From: CAZNPL01 sp964574815
GTDB taxonomy: Bacteria > Planctomycetota > Phycisphaerae > UBA1845
Direction: 5' to 3'
NCBI GenBank assembly: GCA_964574815.1
Contig: CAZNPL010000018.1
Location: forward strand, 1-64,000
DNA: 64,000 nt
In this document: piece by piece, positions 26,317 to 34,797 of the stretch
Numbering within the stretch: the stretch's first letter is position 1
Layout of the letters: each line of letters starts with the position of its first letter
Translations under genes and position numbers: made by a program
Notes under the pieces: generated by a model
Told to the model about the DNA's origin: nothing
Seen by the model: the letters and a program-made list of their open reading frames with translations, nothing else
Databases searched by the model: none

Positions 26317-26808
26317 ATGAACTTCGGCCTGATCGATCGAGTGCTCGAACTCGAACCGGGGAACCGAATCGTCGCCGTCAAGGCCGTCACCCTCGCCGAG
26401 GAGTATCTCTCCGAGCACTTCCCTTCATTCCCAGTCCTGCCTGGCGTCTTCATGCTCGAGTGTATGGTCGAGGCCGCACGCTGGCTGGTCCACGCAAGCC
26501 ACGATTTTGCCCGCAGCATGGTGTTGCTTGAATCCGCCCGCGGCATTACATATAAGAGCTTTGTCGCCCCGGGCCAGTTGCTCCGAGTGCACGTCGAATG
26601 TCGCCGGCTCTCGGACGACCACAGCGGTTTCAGCGGCGTCGGATTCGGCGGCGAGAAGGAGGTCGTCAAGGGCCGCTTCGATTTGCGGCACTTCAATCTC
26701 GTCGAGAAATCTCCGGACCTCGCAGCCGCGGATCGGCGAATCCTGGAACAGGCGCGGCAACGCTGGTCGCTGATCCGGCCCGTCGAGCATTCAAACTCGA
26801 CGGCTTGA
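26317..26808 (+). CDS. FabZ-like 3-hydroxyacyl-ACP dehydratase (first copy)
   Basis: 163 residues with a single hot-dog fold. The active-site helix region is SEHFPSFPVLPGVFMLECMVEAA: the catalytic His and the downstream Glu are both present as in FabZ. The enzyme removes water from 3-hydroxyacyl-ACP during chain extension. It heads the cassette FabZ-ACP-FabZ-ketosynthase-ketosynthase. A second, divergent FabZ lies two genes on, so the two may form a heterodimer or act on different substrates. Confidence 0.85.
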   Translation: MNFGLIDRVLELEPGNRIVAVKAVTLAEEYLSEHFPSFPVLPGVFMLECMVEAARWLVHASHDFARSMVLLESARGITYKSFVAPGQLLRVHVECRRLSDDHSGFSGVGFGGEKEVVKGRFDLRHFNLVEKSPDLAAADRRILEQARQRWSLIRPVEHSNSTA

Positions 26809-26870
26809 ACAGTAACCGCCGCTCGGCACCGGTGCTCGAAGAGTCAACAATGCGTGTGGAGGATTGCGCG

Positions 26871-27275
26871 ATGTCGATCCCAGAGGACGAAATCTACCGG
26901 CGGGTCGGTGAAGTGTTGGTCGACGCCCTCGGCGTTGACGAGGACGAGGTCACCGAAAACGCCACGCTCACCGGCGATCTCGGCGCCGAAAGCATCGACT
27001 TTCTCGATATCGTCTTCCGACTCGAAAAGGACTTCGATATCAAAATCCCCAAGGGCGAACTCTTCCCCGACGAAATCCTCAACAACCCTGACAACGTCGC
27101 CCAGGACGGTCAGATGTCCCCCCAGGGCCTCGATCTGCTCAAGAAAGCCATGCCCCACGCCGACTTCGACGAATTCGAAAAGGACCCCAAGGTAGCCAAG
27201 GTCCCCGACCTCTTCACCGTCAAAACCATCGTCAAGTACGTCCAGCGAAAACTCGACGCCGTCGAAGCCGCCTGA
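26871..27275 (+). CDS. Acyl carrier protein, long variant
   Basis: 134 residues from ATG 26871, which has GGAGGA seven bases upstream; an earlier in-frame ATG at 26850 lacks one. The phosphopantetheine attachment serine is in GDLGAESIDFLDIV (Ser41). Usual ACPs have about 80 residues; here about 45 extra residues lie between helices II and III (from KGELFPDEILNN to DLFTVKTIVKYV). The protein is very acidic as expected. It carries the growing acyl chain for the surrounding FabZ and ketosynthase proteins. Confidence 0.85.
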   Translation: MSIPEDEIYRRVGEVLVDALGVDEDEVTENATLTGDLGAESIDFLDIVFRLEKDFDIKIPKGELFPDEILNNPDNVAQDGQMSPQGLDLLKKAMPHADFDEFEKDPKVAKVPDLFTVKTIVKYVQRKLDAVEAA

Positions 27276-27324
27276 CAGGAAAGGCCGAGCGAACGAATCG
27301 TGACCCGCGGAATCACCCGTTTCC

Positions 27325-27810
27325 ATGCGATGGATCTGGATCGACAAATTTGCGGAGTTTGAAAGCGGCGCCCACGCCACGGCCGTCAAGAACGTCTCCC
27401 TCGCCGAAGATCACCTGAAAGAGCACTTCCCAGGATACGCCGTCATGCCCGCCTGCCTCATGATCGAGGGCATGGCCCAGACGGCGGGCATCCTCGTCGG
27501 CGAAGCTCGCAACTTCCGCGAAAACGTCATCCTCGCCAAAATCCGAACCGCCGAGTTCTTCGACATCGCCGTGCCCGGAGATCGACTCAGCTACAAGGCC
27601 CGTATCGAAACCCTGAACGACTCCGGCGCGGCCACCACCGGCGAGGTCTTCCGCAACGATCAACCCATCGGACGCGTCGACCTGATGTTCTCACACGTGA
27701 GCCGGACACGCGGCACCGGACTCCCCGACCGCAACTTCGTCTTTACCGAGGATTTCATGAGGCTCTTCAATGCGTTTCGCGACTCCGCTTCACAGGACCA
27801 CGACTCATGA
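27325..27810 (+). CDS. FabZ-like 3-hydroxyacyl-ACP dehydratase (second copy)
   Basis: 161 residues with a hot-dog domain. The active-site segment is KEHFPGYAVMPACLMIEGMAQTAG, with His and Glu in FabZ positions. The usual Gly after Pro is replaced by Ala. It overlaps the following ketosynthase gene by four bases (ATGA). Identity with the first FabZ copy is limited to the fold motifs, so these are not a recent duplication. Confidence 0.85.
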   Translation: MRWIWIDKFAEFESGAHATAVKNVSLAEDHLKEHFPGYAVMPACLMIEGMAQTAGILVGEARNFRENVILAKIRTAEFFDIAVPGDRLSYKARIETLNDSGAATTGEVFRNDQPIGRVDLMFSHVSRTRGTGLPDRNFVFTEDFMRLFNAFRDSASQDHDS

Positions 27811-29141
27811 GCGATGAAACCAGAGTCGTCGTCACAGGCCTGGGCGTCGCCGCACCGCTCGGCATCGGCATCAACTCCTTCTGGGACGCTCTGCTCCAGT
27901 GCCGCAGTGCAATCGCGCCGATCCAGGCCTTCGACGCCTCCACCATCCCCGCAAACATCGGCGGCGAAACCCCCGCCTTCAAACCCGCCGACCATGTGCC
28001 CAAACACTACCGCAAGAGTGTCAAGCTCATGTCGCGCGACATCGAACTCGCCGTCGCCGCCGCCTCCGAGGCCGCCAGAGACGCCCAACTGCCCACACGC
28101 TGCCTCGTCGCACGCGGTGAGCTCCCCGAACCCGCCGTCGACCCGACCCGCTTCGGAGTCAACATCGGCGCGGGACTGATCTGCCCCGATCTCGGCGAAC
28201 TCGCTCAGGCCTTCTCCACCGCTCTCGACGAGCAAGGCGGCTTCAATCTCAAACGCTGGGGCGCCGAAGGAATGAACAACCTCACGCCCCTCTGGCTGCT
28301 CAAGTTCCTGCCCAACATGCTCGCCTGCCACGTGACCATCGTGCACGACGCGCAGGCCGTCTCCAACACCATCACCTGTGGCGAGGCCTCAGGCCTGCTC
28401 GCCATCGGTGAAGCCTCCCGCGCCATCGCCCGCGGCGACATGGACGTGTGCATCTGCGGCGGCGCCGAATGCAAAACAAACCCCATGGGACTCGCCCGCG
28501 CCTCACTCATGGAACACGCCGTCACCGATTGGGGCGACGACCCGGCCTCCGCATGCAGGCCCTTCGCCGCCAACCGCCGCGGCACCGTGATGGCCGAAGG
28601 CGGCGGACTCGTCGTCCTCGAATCGCTCGATCACGCCAAAGCCCGCGGCGCCCGCATCTACGCCGAAATCACCGGCTTCGGCGCCGCCGGAAACACCACC
28701 GACTGGCGAACGCCCGACCCGCAAGGCCGCGGCCTCGCCCTCGCCGTCAACAAGGCCCTGAACGACGCCGGCGTCACGCCCGACGACCTCGACCTCATCG
28801 GCACCTTTGGTTCCGGCACCGTCGCACACGACGCGTCCGAAATGCAGGCCTGGAAAACCGTCCTCGGCGACAACCGCCGGGACGTGCCCGCATTCGCCGT
28901 CAAAGGAAGCATCGGCACGGCCGGCGCCGGCGCAGGCTCCATCGACCTGTGTACGGCCGTCATGGCGCTGTATCACAATACCGTGCCCCCGTCGGCCAAC
29001 ACCGAACCGCCCGACCCCGAATGCACCCTGACGTTCGCCGCCCAGCCATTCGACCATAAGGTCGATACCGCCGTCACCGCCGGATACGCCCTCTACGGCG
29101 GCCAGAATGCCGCCCTGGTCATCAGAAAGCTCGCGGAGTAA
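27807..29141 (+). CDS. Ketosynthase-fold protein lacking catalytic histidines (chain-length-factor-like)
   Basis: 444 residues with a complete thiolase/ketosynthase fold (VVVTGLGVAAPLGIG; SLMEHAVTDWGDD; GRGLALAVNKALNDAG). The catalytic triad is not intact. The nucleophile region reads NTITCGEASG, one residue longer than in the next gene, so Cys191 does not align simply. The first active-site His is Phe334 (GTFGSGT in place of AHGTST) and the second is Thr371 (GSIGTAG in place of SMTGHL). By analogy to chain-length factors of type II polyketide systems it should pair with the intact ketosynthase encoded four bases downstream and help set chain length. Confidence 0.85.
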   Translation: MSDETRVVVTGLGVAAPLGIGINSFWDALLQCRSAIAPIQAFDASTIPANIGGETPAFKPADHVPKHYRKSVKLMSRDIELAVAAASEAARDAQLPTRCLVARGELPEPAVDPTRFGVNIGAGLICPDLGELAQAFSTALDEQGGFNLKRWGAEGMNNLTPLWLLKFLPNMLACHVTIVHDAQAVSNTITCGEASGLLAIGEASRAIARGDMDVCICGGAECKTNPMGLARASLMEHAVTDWGDDPASACRPFAANRRGTVMAEGGGLVVLESLDHAKARGARIYAEITGFGAAGNTTDWRTPDPQGRGLALAVNKALNDAGVTPDDLDLIGTFGSGTVAHDASEMQAWKTVLGDNRRDVPAFAVKGSIGTAGAGAGSIDLCTAVMALYHNTVPPSANTEPPDPECTLTFAAQPFDHKVDTAVTAGYALYGGQNAALVIRKLAE

Positions 29142-29145
29142 ACAC

Positions 29146-30438
29146 GTGCCCGACCACAAAGTCGTCGTCACAGGAATGGGTTGGATCACGCCGCTCGGAG
29201 ACGAAATCGAAACCGTCTGGCAGCGCATGCTCAACGGTGACAACGGCGTCGCACGCACCACCCGCTTCGATGCCGAGACCTTCCCCACCCAGTTCTCCGC
29301 CGAAGTGAAGGACTTCCAGCTCGAACGCTACCTCGGCCAAGAAGCCAAACACCATAAAGACGCCAGCCGAAACACCCAATTCGCCCTCGCCGCCGCCTGC
29401 AACGCCTGGCGCCACGCCGGACTCGACAAGTGGACCGCACTCGACCCCGCACGCGTCGGCGTCTACCTCGGAGGCGGAGAAGGACCCTGCGACTTCTTCA
29501 ACTTCGTCGAGGCCGCCATACGAGGATGGAACGCCGGCTCAGGAACGCTCGACGCCGCCGAGTGGGGCCGAGTCGCCATGGAACGACTCCGCGCCTCACA
29601 CGAGATGGAGCAGGATCCCAACATGGCCGCCGGCCACATCGCCGTCCGCTTCAACGCCGCCGGACCCAACCTCAACACCCTCACCGCCTGCGCCGCCAGC
29701 ACCCAGGCCATCGGCGAGGCCCGAGCCATCATCCGCCGCGGCGACGCCGACGTCGTCATCTCCGGCGGAACCCACTCCATGATCCACCCGCTCGGCGCCA
29801 CCGGCTTCAACCGACTCACCGCCCTCTCCACCCGCAACGACGACATCGAACGCGCCTCCCGCCCCTTCGACCGAACCCGCGACGGATTCGTCCTCGGAGA
29901 AGGCGCCGGCATCGTCATCCTCGAATCACTGCAACATGCGAAAGCTCGCGGCGCAACCATCCATGCCGAAATCACCGGCTACGGCTCCACCGCCGACGCC
30001 TTCCGAGTCACCGACATCCACGAGGAGGCCCGCGGGGCACTGGCCACCATGCGCATCGCCATGGCCGAGGCCGGCGCCACCTTCGAAAACATCGACTACA
30101 TCTCCGCTCACGGAACCAGCACCGTCGAGAACGACAAGATCGAGACCCTCGCCATCCGTAAGCTCTTCGGCGACCGCGCCGGCCAGGTCCCCATCAGCAG
30201 CATCAAGAGCATGACGGGCCACCTCATCGCGGCCGCCGGCGTCGTCGAACTCATCGCCTGCATCCTCGCGATCCGCGACGACATCGTCCCCCCCACGATC
30301 AACTACCAGCACCCCGACCCCCAGTGCGACCTCGACTATGTCCCCAACCAAGCCCGCAAGACCCCCGTCAAAACAGTCTTGAGCAACAGCTTCGGCTTCG
30401 GAGGCCAGAACGACACCCTGATCATCACCGCCCCATAA
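29146..30438 (+). CDS. 3-oxoacyl-ACP synthase (KAS II type), catalytically complete
   Basis: 430 residues. GTG 29146 has GGAG seven bases upstream and follows the preceding stop directly. The triad is complete: Cys182 in LTACAAS, His322 in SAHGTST and His359 in SMTGHL. It condenses malonyl-ACP with an acyl chain. It would form the active half of a heterodimer with the upstream ketosynthase-like protein. It ends the cassette and is followed by a strong hairpin at 30481-30504. Confidence 0.92.
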   Translation: MPDHKVVVTGMGWITPLGDEIETVWQRMLNGDNGVARTTRFDAETFPTQFSAEVKDFQLERYLGQEAKHHKDASRNTQFALAAACNAWRHAGLDKWTALDPARVGVYLGGGEGPCDFFNFVEAAIRGWNAGSGTLDAAEWGRVAMERLRASHEMEQDPNMAAGHIAVRFNAAGPNLNTLTACAASTQAIGEARAIIRRGDADVVISGGTHSMIHPLGATGFNRLTALSTRNDDIERASRPFDRTRDGFVLGEGAGIVILESLQHAKARGATIHAEITGYGSTADAFRVTDIHEEARGALATMRIAMAEAGATFENIDYISAHGTSTVENDKIETLAIRKLFGDRAGQVPISSIKSMTGHLIAAAGVVELIACILAIRDDIVPPTINYQHPDPQCDLDYVPNQARKTPVKTVLSNSFGFGGQNDTLIITAP

Positions 30439-30480
30439 GGACGGCTTCCACCCGCCGAACGAGCTCGGATACCAAGATGC

Positions 30481-30504
30481 CATGCCCACGCTCGCGTGGG
30501 CATG
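30481..30504 (+). terminator. Hairpin after the ketosynthase genes
   Basis: CATGCCCACG, loop CTCG, CGTGGGCATG: a perfect ten-base-pair stem 43 bases after the ketosynthase stop. A T-run is lacking (CTTATGATC follows), so it may be a terminator, an mRNA-stabilising hairpin or a dispersed palindrome. Confidence 0.55.
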
Positions 30505-30620
30505 CTTATGATCAATCAACCGGACGGCGAATCGGCGCACCACCCATCCTCAAGCGCCTGGAAGGCTGCAGGCCGCCGATGTCGGCCCGCCGCCGGAAAG
30601 ATACCGCGGCAAACCGATCA

Positions 30621-30847
30621 GCCCCGAAGGGGCGCCGCATCAATAGCCCCGGGTGAAGCGCAGCGCAACCCGGGGTAACCGACGCCCCGACCAACCCAAG
30701 CCCGCGAAGCGGGCGACGCAAACCTTCCCAAAGGAAAGCGACCCGGGCTCTGCCTGCCCAATGCCCCGGAGGGGCACCTGAGAATAGCCCAGCGATTGAT
30801 CGCTGGGTAAACGTCCCGGTCCAAAACCACCCGAGTCCCGGAGGGAC
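30621..30847. repeat. Array of short GC-rich palindromes
   Basis: Six hairpins lie within 230 bases: GCCCC-gaa-GGGGC (30621-30633), CCCCGGGT/ACCCGGGG with a 13-base spacer (30647-30675), GCCCGC-gaa-GCGGGC (30700-30714), TGCCCC-gga-GGGGCA (30762-30776), CCCAGCGA-ttga-TCGCTGGG (30788-30807) and GTCCC-gga-GGGAC (30835-30847). Most have three-base loops. This looks like a composite REP-like element. No protein gene is supported here. Confidence 0.8.
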
Positions 30848-31094
30848 GGCTGAAGAACGGGCCGCCCGTCTCACCCAGGCCACGTTCCGATACGATTCGG
30901 ACACCAAACAACCCCCAATGGCCCGAGGCCCTGGCAACACAACCACCGCCCCCGCCGCGTTCCGCCTGAAGCTCGACGCCCGAAGGCCGCACCCAATCAC
31001 TACTGCCAGTGTCAACGAGCGGTCGGTTCATCAAACGGGCCGCCGGCAACCGCCCGCAACGCTGTAGTCGCCCCAAACGCCGCCATTCCCCGGT

Positions 31095-31126
31095 CAACTG
31101 CTCAACTGCTCAACTGCTCTACTGTC
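31095..31126. repeat. Tandem octamer CAACTGCT
   Basis: Three exact copies of CAACTGCT followed by the variant CTACTGTC, in the gene-free block 30439-32479. Confidence 0.7.
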
Positions 31127-31170
31127 TCCTCTCCAGCCAACTCCGTTGGCTCCGGCTGACGGCTCCCTCC

Positions 31171-31198
31171 TGACAACTGAAAACTGACAACTGAAAAC
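31171..31198. repeat. Tandem 14-mer TGACAACTGAAAAC
   Basis: Two exact adjacent copies. Similar words occur in reverse orientation inside the 253-base repeat (CAGTCATCAGTTGTCAGTTA near 31455), so the motif has spread in both directions. A 7-bp hairpin, GCGCACC-taa-GGTGCGC, follows at 31307-31323. Confidence 0.65.
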
Positions 31199-31366
31199 TT
31201 CTTCCGCTCTGCCCCCCGAACCCCCAAAAACACATTGATATCGCCTGTTCCACTTTTTCGAAAAAATCCGGAACAGCCCCCGTGTTCTATAGGGTGGAAA
31301 GGAAAAGCGCACCTAAGGTGCGCGCCGCAGGAGGCGTACGCAAATGAGAAGACCATGGCCAACCCG

Positions 31367-31619
31367 CATCAGAGCCGGGAGCGCCAGCGACCGGACCTTC
31401 AATCGCCCGCGCACCAACATGCGCCCGCGCCAAACGAACCCAACCGATGCGGAAGTTCTCAGTCATCAGTTGTCAGTTATCAGGCCTGTGCCTTCGACGT
31501 CGCTCGGGTCCCCCGCCTTCCGGACGCGCCAACGCCGAAAGTACCCTTGCGAAACGAACCCAAAGCTGCGCGAGTCATTCCGCCTCAGGCGGATCAGTTC
31601 TCAGACATCAGACGCTCCC
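31367..31619 (+). repeat. 253-bp tandem repeat, copy 1
   Basis: The unit begins CATCAGAGCCGGGAGCGCC and recurs exactly 253 bases later. Within it are the words CGCCAAACGAACCCAA, the CAGTTGTCAGTTATCAG motif and a CCGCC-tca-GGCGG palindrome. It lies upstream of the gene at 32480. Confidence 0.85.
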
Positions 31620-31872
31620 CATCAGAGCCGGGAGCGCCAGCGACCGGACCTTCAATCGCCCGCGCACCAACATGCGCCCGCGCCAAACGAACCCAACCGA
31701 TGCGGAAGTTCTCAGTCATCAGTTGTCAGTTATCAGACCTGTGCCTTCGACGTCGCTCGGGTCCCCCGCCTTCCGCACGCGCCAACGCCGAAAGTACCCT
31801 TGCGAAACGAACCCGAAGCAGCGCGAGTCATTCCGCCTCATGCGGATCAGTTCTCAAACATCAGACGCTCGC
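31620..31872 (+). repeat. 253-bp tandem repeat, copy 2
   Basis: Nearly identical to copy 1 over its full length with only scattered single-base differences (for example AAGCTGCG against AAGCAGCG), and the same length, so the duplication is recent or homogenised. The period of 253 is not a multiple of three. Confidence 0.85.
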
Positions 31873-31960
31873 CATCAGAGCCGGGAGCGCCAGCGACCGG
31901 ACCATCAATCGCCCGCGCAACAACAAGCGCCGGCGCCAAACGAAGCCAAACCCAGGGAGA
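31873..31960 (+). repeat. 253-bp tandem repeat, partial diverged copy 3
   Basis: Starts with the same CATCAGAGCCGGGAGCGCC and stays recognisable for about 90 bases, then departs. Fragments of the unit (GCGCCAGCGACC; GCGCCAAACGAACCCAA) recur up to about 32095. Confidence 0.7.
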
Positions 31961-32137
31961 GTCGTCGGCTTTCAGTTACCGGAGCGCCAGCGACCTGCCG
32001 CCCATACCGCCCGGCCCATCCAGCCGCCACCAGCCGGCCGTCGGTCCTCGCCGCGTCCCAACCGGCGCGACAACCGGCGCCAAACGAACCCAAGCGCCCC
32101 GCCAACCCGAATCGCCCCGTTCCAGGCCACCGCCTAC

Positions 32138-32168
32138 GTGCCTTCGTGCCTTCGTGCCTTCGTGCCTC
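32138..32168. repeat. Tandem octamer GTGCCTTC
   Basis: Three copies of GTGCCTTC and a partial fourth. Same octamer family as the block at 9737-9776. Confidence 0.7.
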
Positions 32169-32479
32169 AGTTTATTCCCAACGAACCCACTTCCACCGCA
32201 ACGACCGCCGGGAACCCCATCCAGCCACACTTTACCCAACACTTGTGCCGAGCCAAGCCGGAGGATACACTCACCATGCGGGCCTACACTGGGGAACCGA
32301 AAACCGAAACCGGAGATCGTCATCCACCGGGCAGAGTGTCTGCACCCATCGGTGCTGACCGGTCCGGCGGCAACAGCCGGACCCCGGGTACCAGCGCTGC
32401 GCAGACGCTGCTCGCGGATTCCGGGCGAGAAAATCTGCGACGATCTCCACCACGCCCTTCGGGCCGGAAAGGAAAGACC

Positions 32480-34672
32480 ATGCGCTTTAACTTGATCCAA
32501 CCAATTGCGTGCCTCATCGCCTCGGTATGTCTGCTCGAGTCCTCTGCCTCGGCCGGCGGCACGGTCCACGAGGTGTTCGTCCGAAACTTCGAATTCGCCC
32601 CGGCGACGATTACCGTCCAGCCCGGCGACACCGTCCGCTGGACCTGGCAGAGCGGCACCCACACGGTGACCTCAGGCACGCCCTGCACGCCCGACGGCTT
32701 GTTTCGTGATCCCATGACCAGCGCCGACCCGTCGTTCGAGTTCGTCATCCCCGAGGGAGCGAACGACATCCCCTACTTCTGCGAGCCGCACTGCTTTTCC
32801 GGCATGACCGGCACGATCGACGTTGTGCTTCCCCCGGTCGAGTTCCTCATCACGCTCGACGGCTTCCAGGAAGTCTCACCCGTCGACACCGCCGCCACCG
32901 GAGAAGGCACCGCCACCTTCGACCCCAACACCAACGAACTCAGTTGGAACATCACCTTCCAGAATCTCGAAGGCTCCCAGACCGGCGCCCACTTCCATGG
33001 CCCCGCACGCCCCTGCCAGAACGCCGGCATCGAAATCCCTCTGCCGACTGGAAGCCCCGTCATCGGCTCACAGGTCCTCACCGCCCAACAGGCCGACGAC
33101 CTCCTCGCCGGCCTCTGGTACGTCAACGTCCACACCGACCTCCACACCGGCGGTGAGATCCGAGGCCGCGTCGCCCCCGCCCCACTCGAGGACCCCATAC
33201 CCGAACCCATCGCAGCCGGCGACATCCACATACGCCTCGAGACCGTCACCACCGGACTCACCGCACCCAACTGGGCCGCCTCGCCACCCGGCGACTCCGA
33301 CCGCCTCTTCGTCAGCGATCAGGACGGCATCCTCTGGCAAATCGACCTCGCCGCCGCCGGTTTCCCAGGAGCAAGTGGAACGCCCGCCGTCTTCCTCGAC
33401 GTCGGCGACCGCCTCGTCAGCCTCGGCATCGGCGGACCGGGCTCCTTCGACGAACGCGGCCTGCTCGGATTCGCGTTCCATCCCGACTACATGACCAACG
33501 GAAAGCTCTACACCTATACCTCCGAGCCCGAGAACGGCCCCGCCGACTTTTCCACCATGCCCGCGGGCACGTCGCCGAACCACCAGACCGTCATTCTCGA
33601 ATGGCTCGTGCCGAACCCGACCGACCCGTCCTCCGTCGTCGATCCCGGCAGCGCCAGAGAGCTCCTGCGCATCGACCAGCCGCAGTTCAACCACAACGCC
33701 GGATGCCTGAACTTCGGACCCGACGGAAACCTCTACATCGCCCTCGGCGACGGCGGCGGACGCGACGACCGCGACGACGGCTCCTCGCTCGGCGTCCCCC
33801 TCGTCGGCCACGGCTGTGAAGGAAACGGCGCCGACAACACGACCATCCTCGGAACCATCCTCCGCATCGATCCCGACGGTTCCGACTCGGCCAATGGCCG
33901 GTACGGCATCCCGAACGACAACCCCTTCACGGCCACCGACGGCCTCGACGAAATCTTCGCCTACGGATTCCGCAACCCCTTCCGATTCTCGTTCGATTCC
34001 GCGACCGGCGATCTCTACGCCGCCGACGTCGGCCAGAACCACATCGAGGAAGTCGACCTGGTCGTTTCAGGCGGCAATTACGGCTGGCGCTTCAGGGAAG
34101 GCTCGTTCAACTTCCTGTTCAACGGAAACCAGGGCGGCTACGTCACAGACCGCGCCCTCGACATCCCCGCCGGCCTCACCGACCCCATCGCCGAGTACGA
34201 CCACGACGAGGGAATCGCCATCGTCGGCGGATTCGTCTACCGCGGCGCAAGAATCCCGCCCCTTATGAGCCGCTACACCTTCGGCGAGTTCGCGCAAACC
34301 TTCAGCAACGACGGCCGGCTCTTCTACCTCGACGGCGCCGGCGAAATCCGCGAATTTCCTATAGTAAATCAAGCCGGGCTGGGCCTCTCGCTCCTGGGCA
34401 TCGGCCACGATGCAGGCGGCGAGCTGTACGTCCTCGCCAATGAGACCGGAACGCCGTTCGGCTCGACCGGCGTCGTGCTCCGCATCGCCACCATCCCCGG
34501 CGACGGAGACGCCGACGGCGACGTCGACCTGACCGACTTCGACCAGTTCGCCGACTGCGTCACCGGACCGGCCGCGAGCATCCCGCCGGGCTGCGAGCAC
34601 ATGGACCTCGACCGCAACAACCACGTAAGCCTCCCCGACTTCGGCATCTTCCAGACCGAATTCGACGGCTGA
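32480..34672 (+). CDS. Secreted cupredoxin-CHRD-sugar dehydrogenase-dockerin protein
   Basis: About 730 residues from ATG 32480 (AAAGGA upstream, signal peptide ACLIASVCLLESSASAG). The frame is open for 1.2 kb upstream but only through repeats. Domains in order: a plastocyanin/azurin-like cupredoxin (residues 27-115) with copper ligands in HTVTSG and FCEPHCFSGM; a CHRD domain (118-235; GAHFHGPA, GGEIRGRV); a glucose/sorbosone dehydrogenase-type six-bladed propeller (250-665; NHNAGCLNFGPDGNLYIALGDGG, YGFRNPFRFSFD); and a dockerin-like pair (DADGDVDLTDF, DLDRNNHVSLPDF). An extracellular redox enzyme oxidising sugars through PQQ and passing electrons to its own copper domain is plausible; substrate unknown. 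Confidence 0.88.
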   Translation: MRFNLIQPIACLIASVCLLESSASAGGTVHEVFVRNFEFAPATITVQPGDTVRWTWQSGTHTVTSGTPCTPDGLFRDPMTSADPSFEFVIPEGANDIPYFCEPHCFSGMTGTIDVVLPPVEFLITLDGFQEVSPVDTAATGEGTATFDPNTNELSWNITFQNLEGSQTGAHFHGPARPCQNAGIEIPLPTGSPVIGSQVLTAQQADDLLAGLWYVNVHTDLHTGGEIRGRVAPAPLEDPIPEPIAAGDIHIRLETVTTGLTAPNWAASPPGDSDRLFVSDQDGILWQIDLAAAGFPGASGTPAVFLDVGDRLVSLGIGGPGSFDERGLLGFAFHPDYMTNGKLYTYTSEPENGPADFSTMPAGTSPNHQTVILEWLVPNPTDPSSVVDPGSARELLRIDQPQFNHNAGCLNFGPDGNLYIALGDGGGRDDRDDGSSLGVPLVGHGCEGNGADNTTILGTILRIDPDGSDSANGRYGIPNDNPFTATDGLDEIFAYGFRNPFRFSFDSATGDLYAADVGQNHIEEVDLVVSGGNYGWRFREGSFNFLFNGNQGGYVTDRALDIPAGLTDPIAEYDHDEGIAIVGGFVYRGARIPPLMSRYTFGEFAQTFSNDGRLFYLDGAGEIREFPIVNQAGLGLSLLGIGHDAGGELYVLANETGTPFGSTGVVLRIATIPGDGDADGDVDLTDFDQFADCVTGPAASIPPGCEHMDLDRNNHVSLPDFGIFQTEFDG

Positions 34673-34797
34673 ACCGCCCGGACGAAATGTTCACGCCGAC
34701 ACGGCGCGAGAACGGAACGGTTGGGCGCGTGACGATGAGTGAAAGCAAAGTCGAAACCGCGTACTGTACTAAGCTGCTTTACGCACATCCGGCGGTC

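Noticed and set aside
26093..26320. 75-codon open frame between S1 and fabZ
   Set aside because: Composition is unlike a protein, it spans the inverted repeat at 26109 and runs into the fabZ start.
31367..31960. Possible CRISPR array
   Set aside because: The repeat is 253 bases long, tandem without spacers, and no cas genes are present.
31235..32479. N-terminal extension of the cupredoxin protein and two other long frames through the repeats
   Set aside because: All three forward frames are open because the 253-bp unit lacks stops. The signal peptide and ribosome-binding site at 32480 mark the real start.
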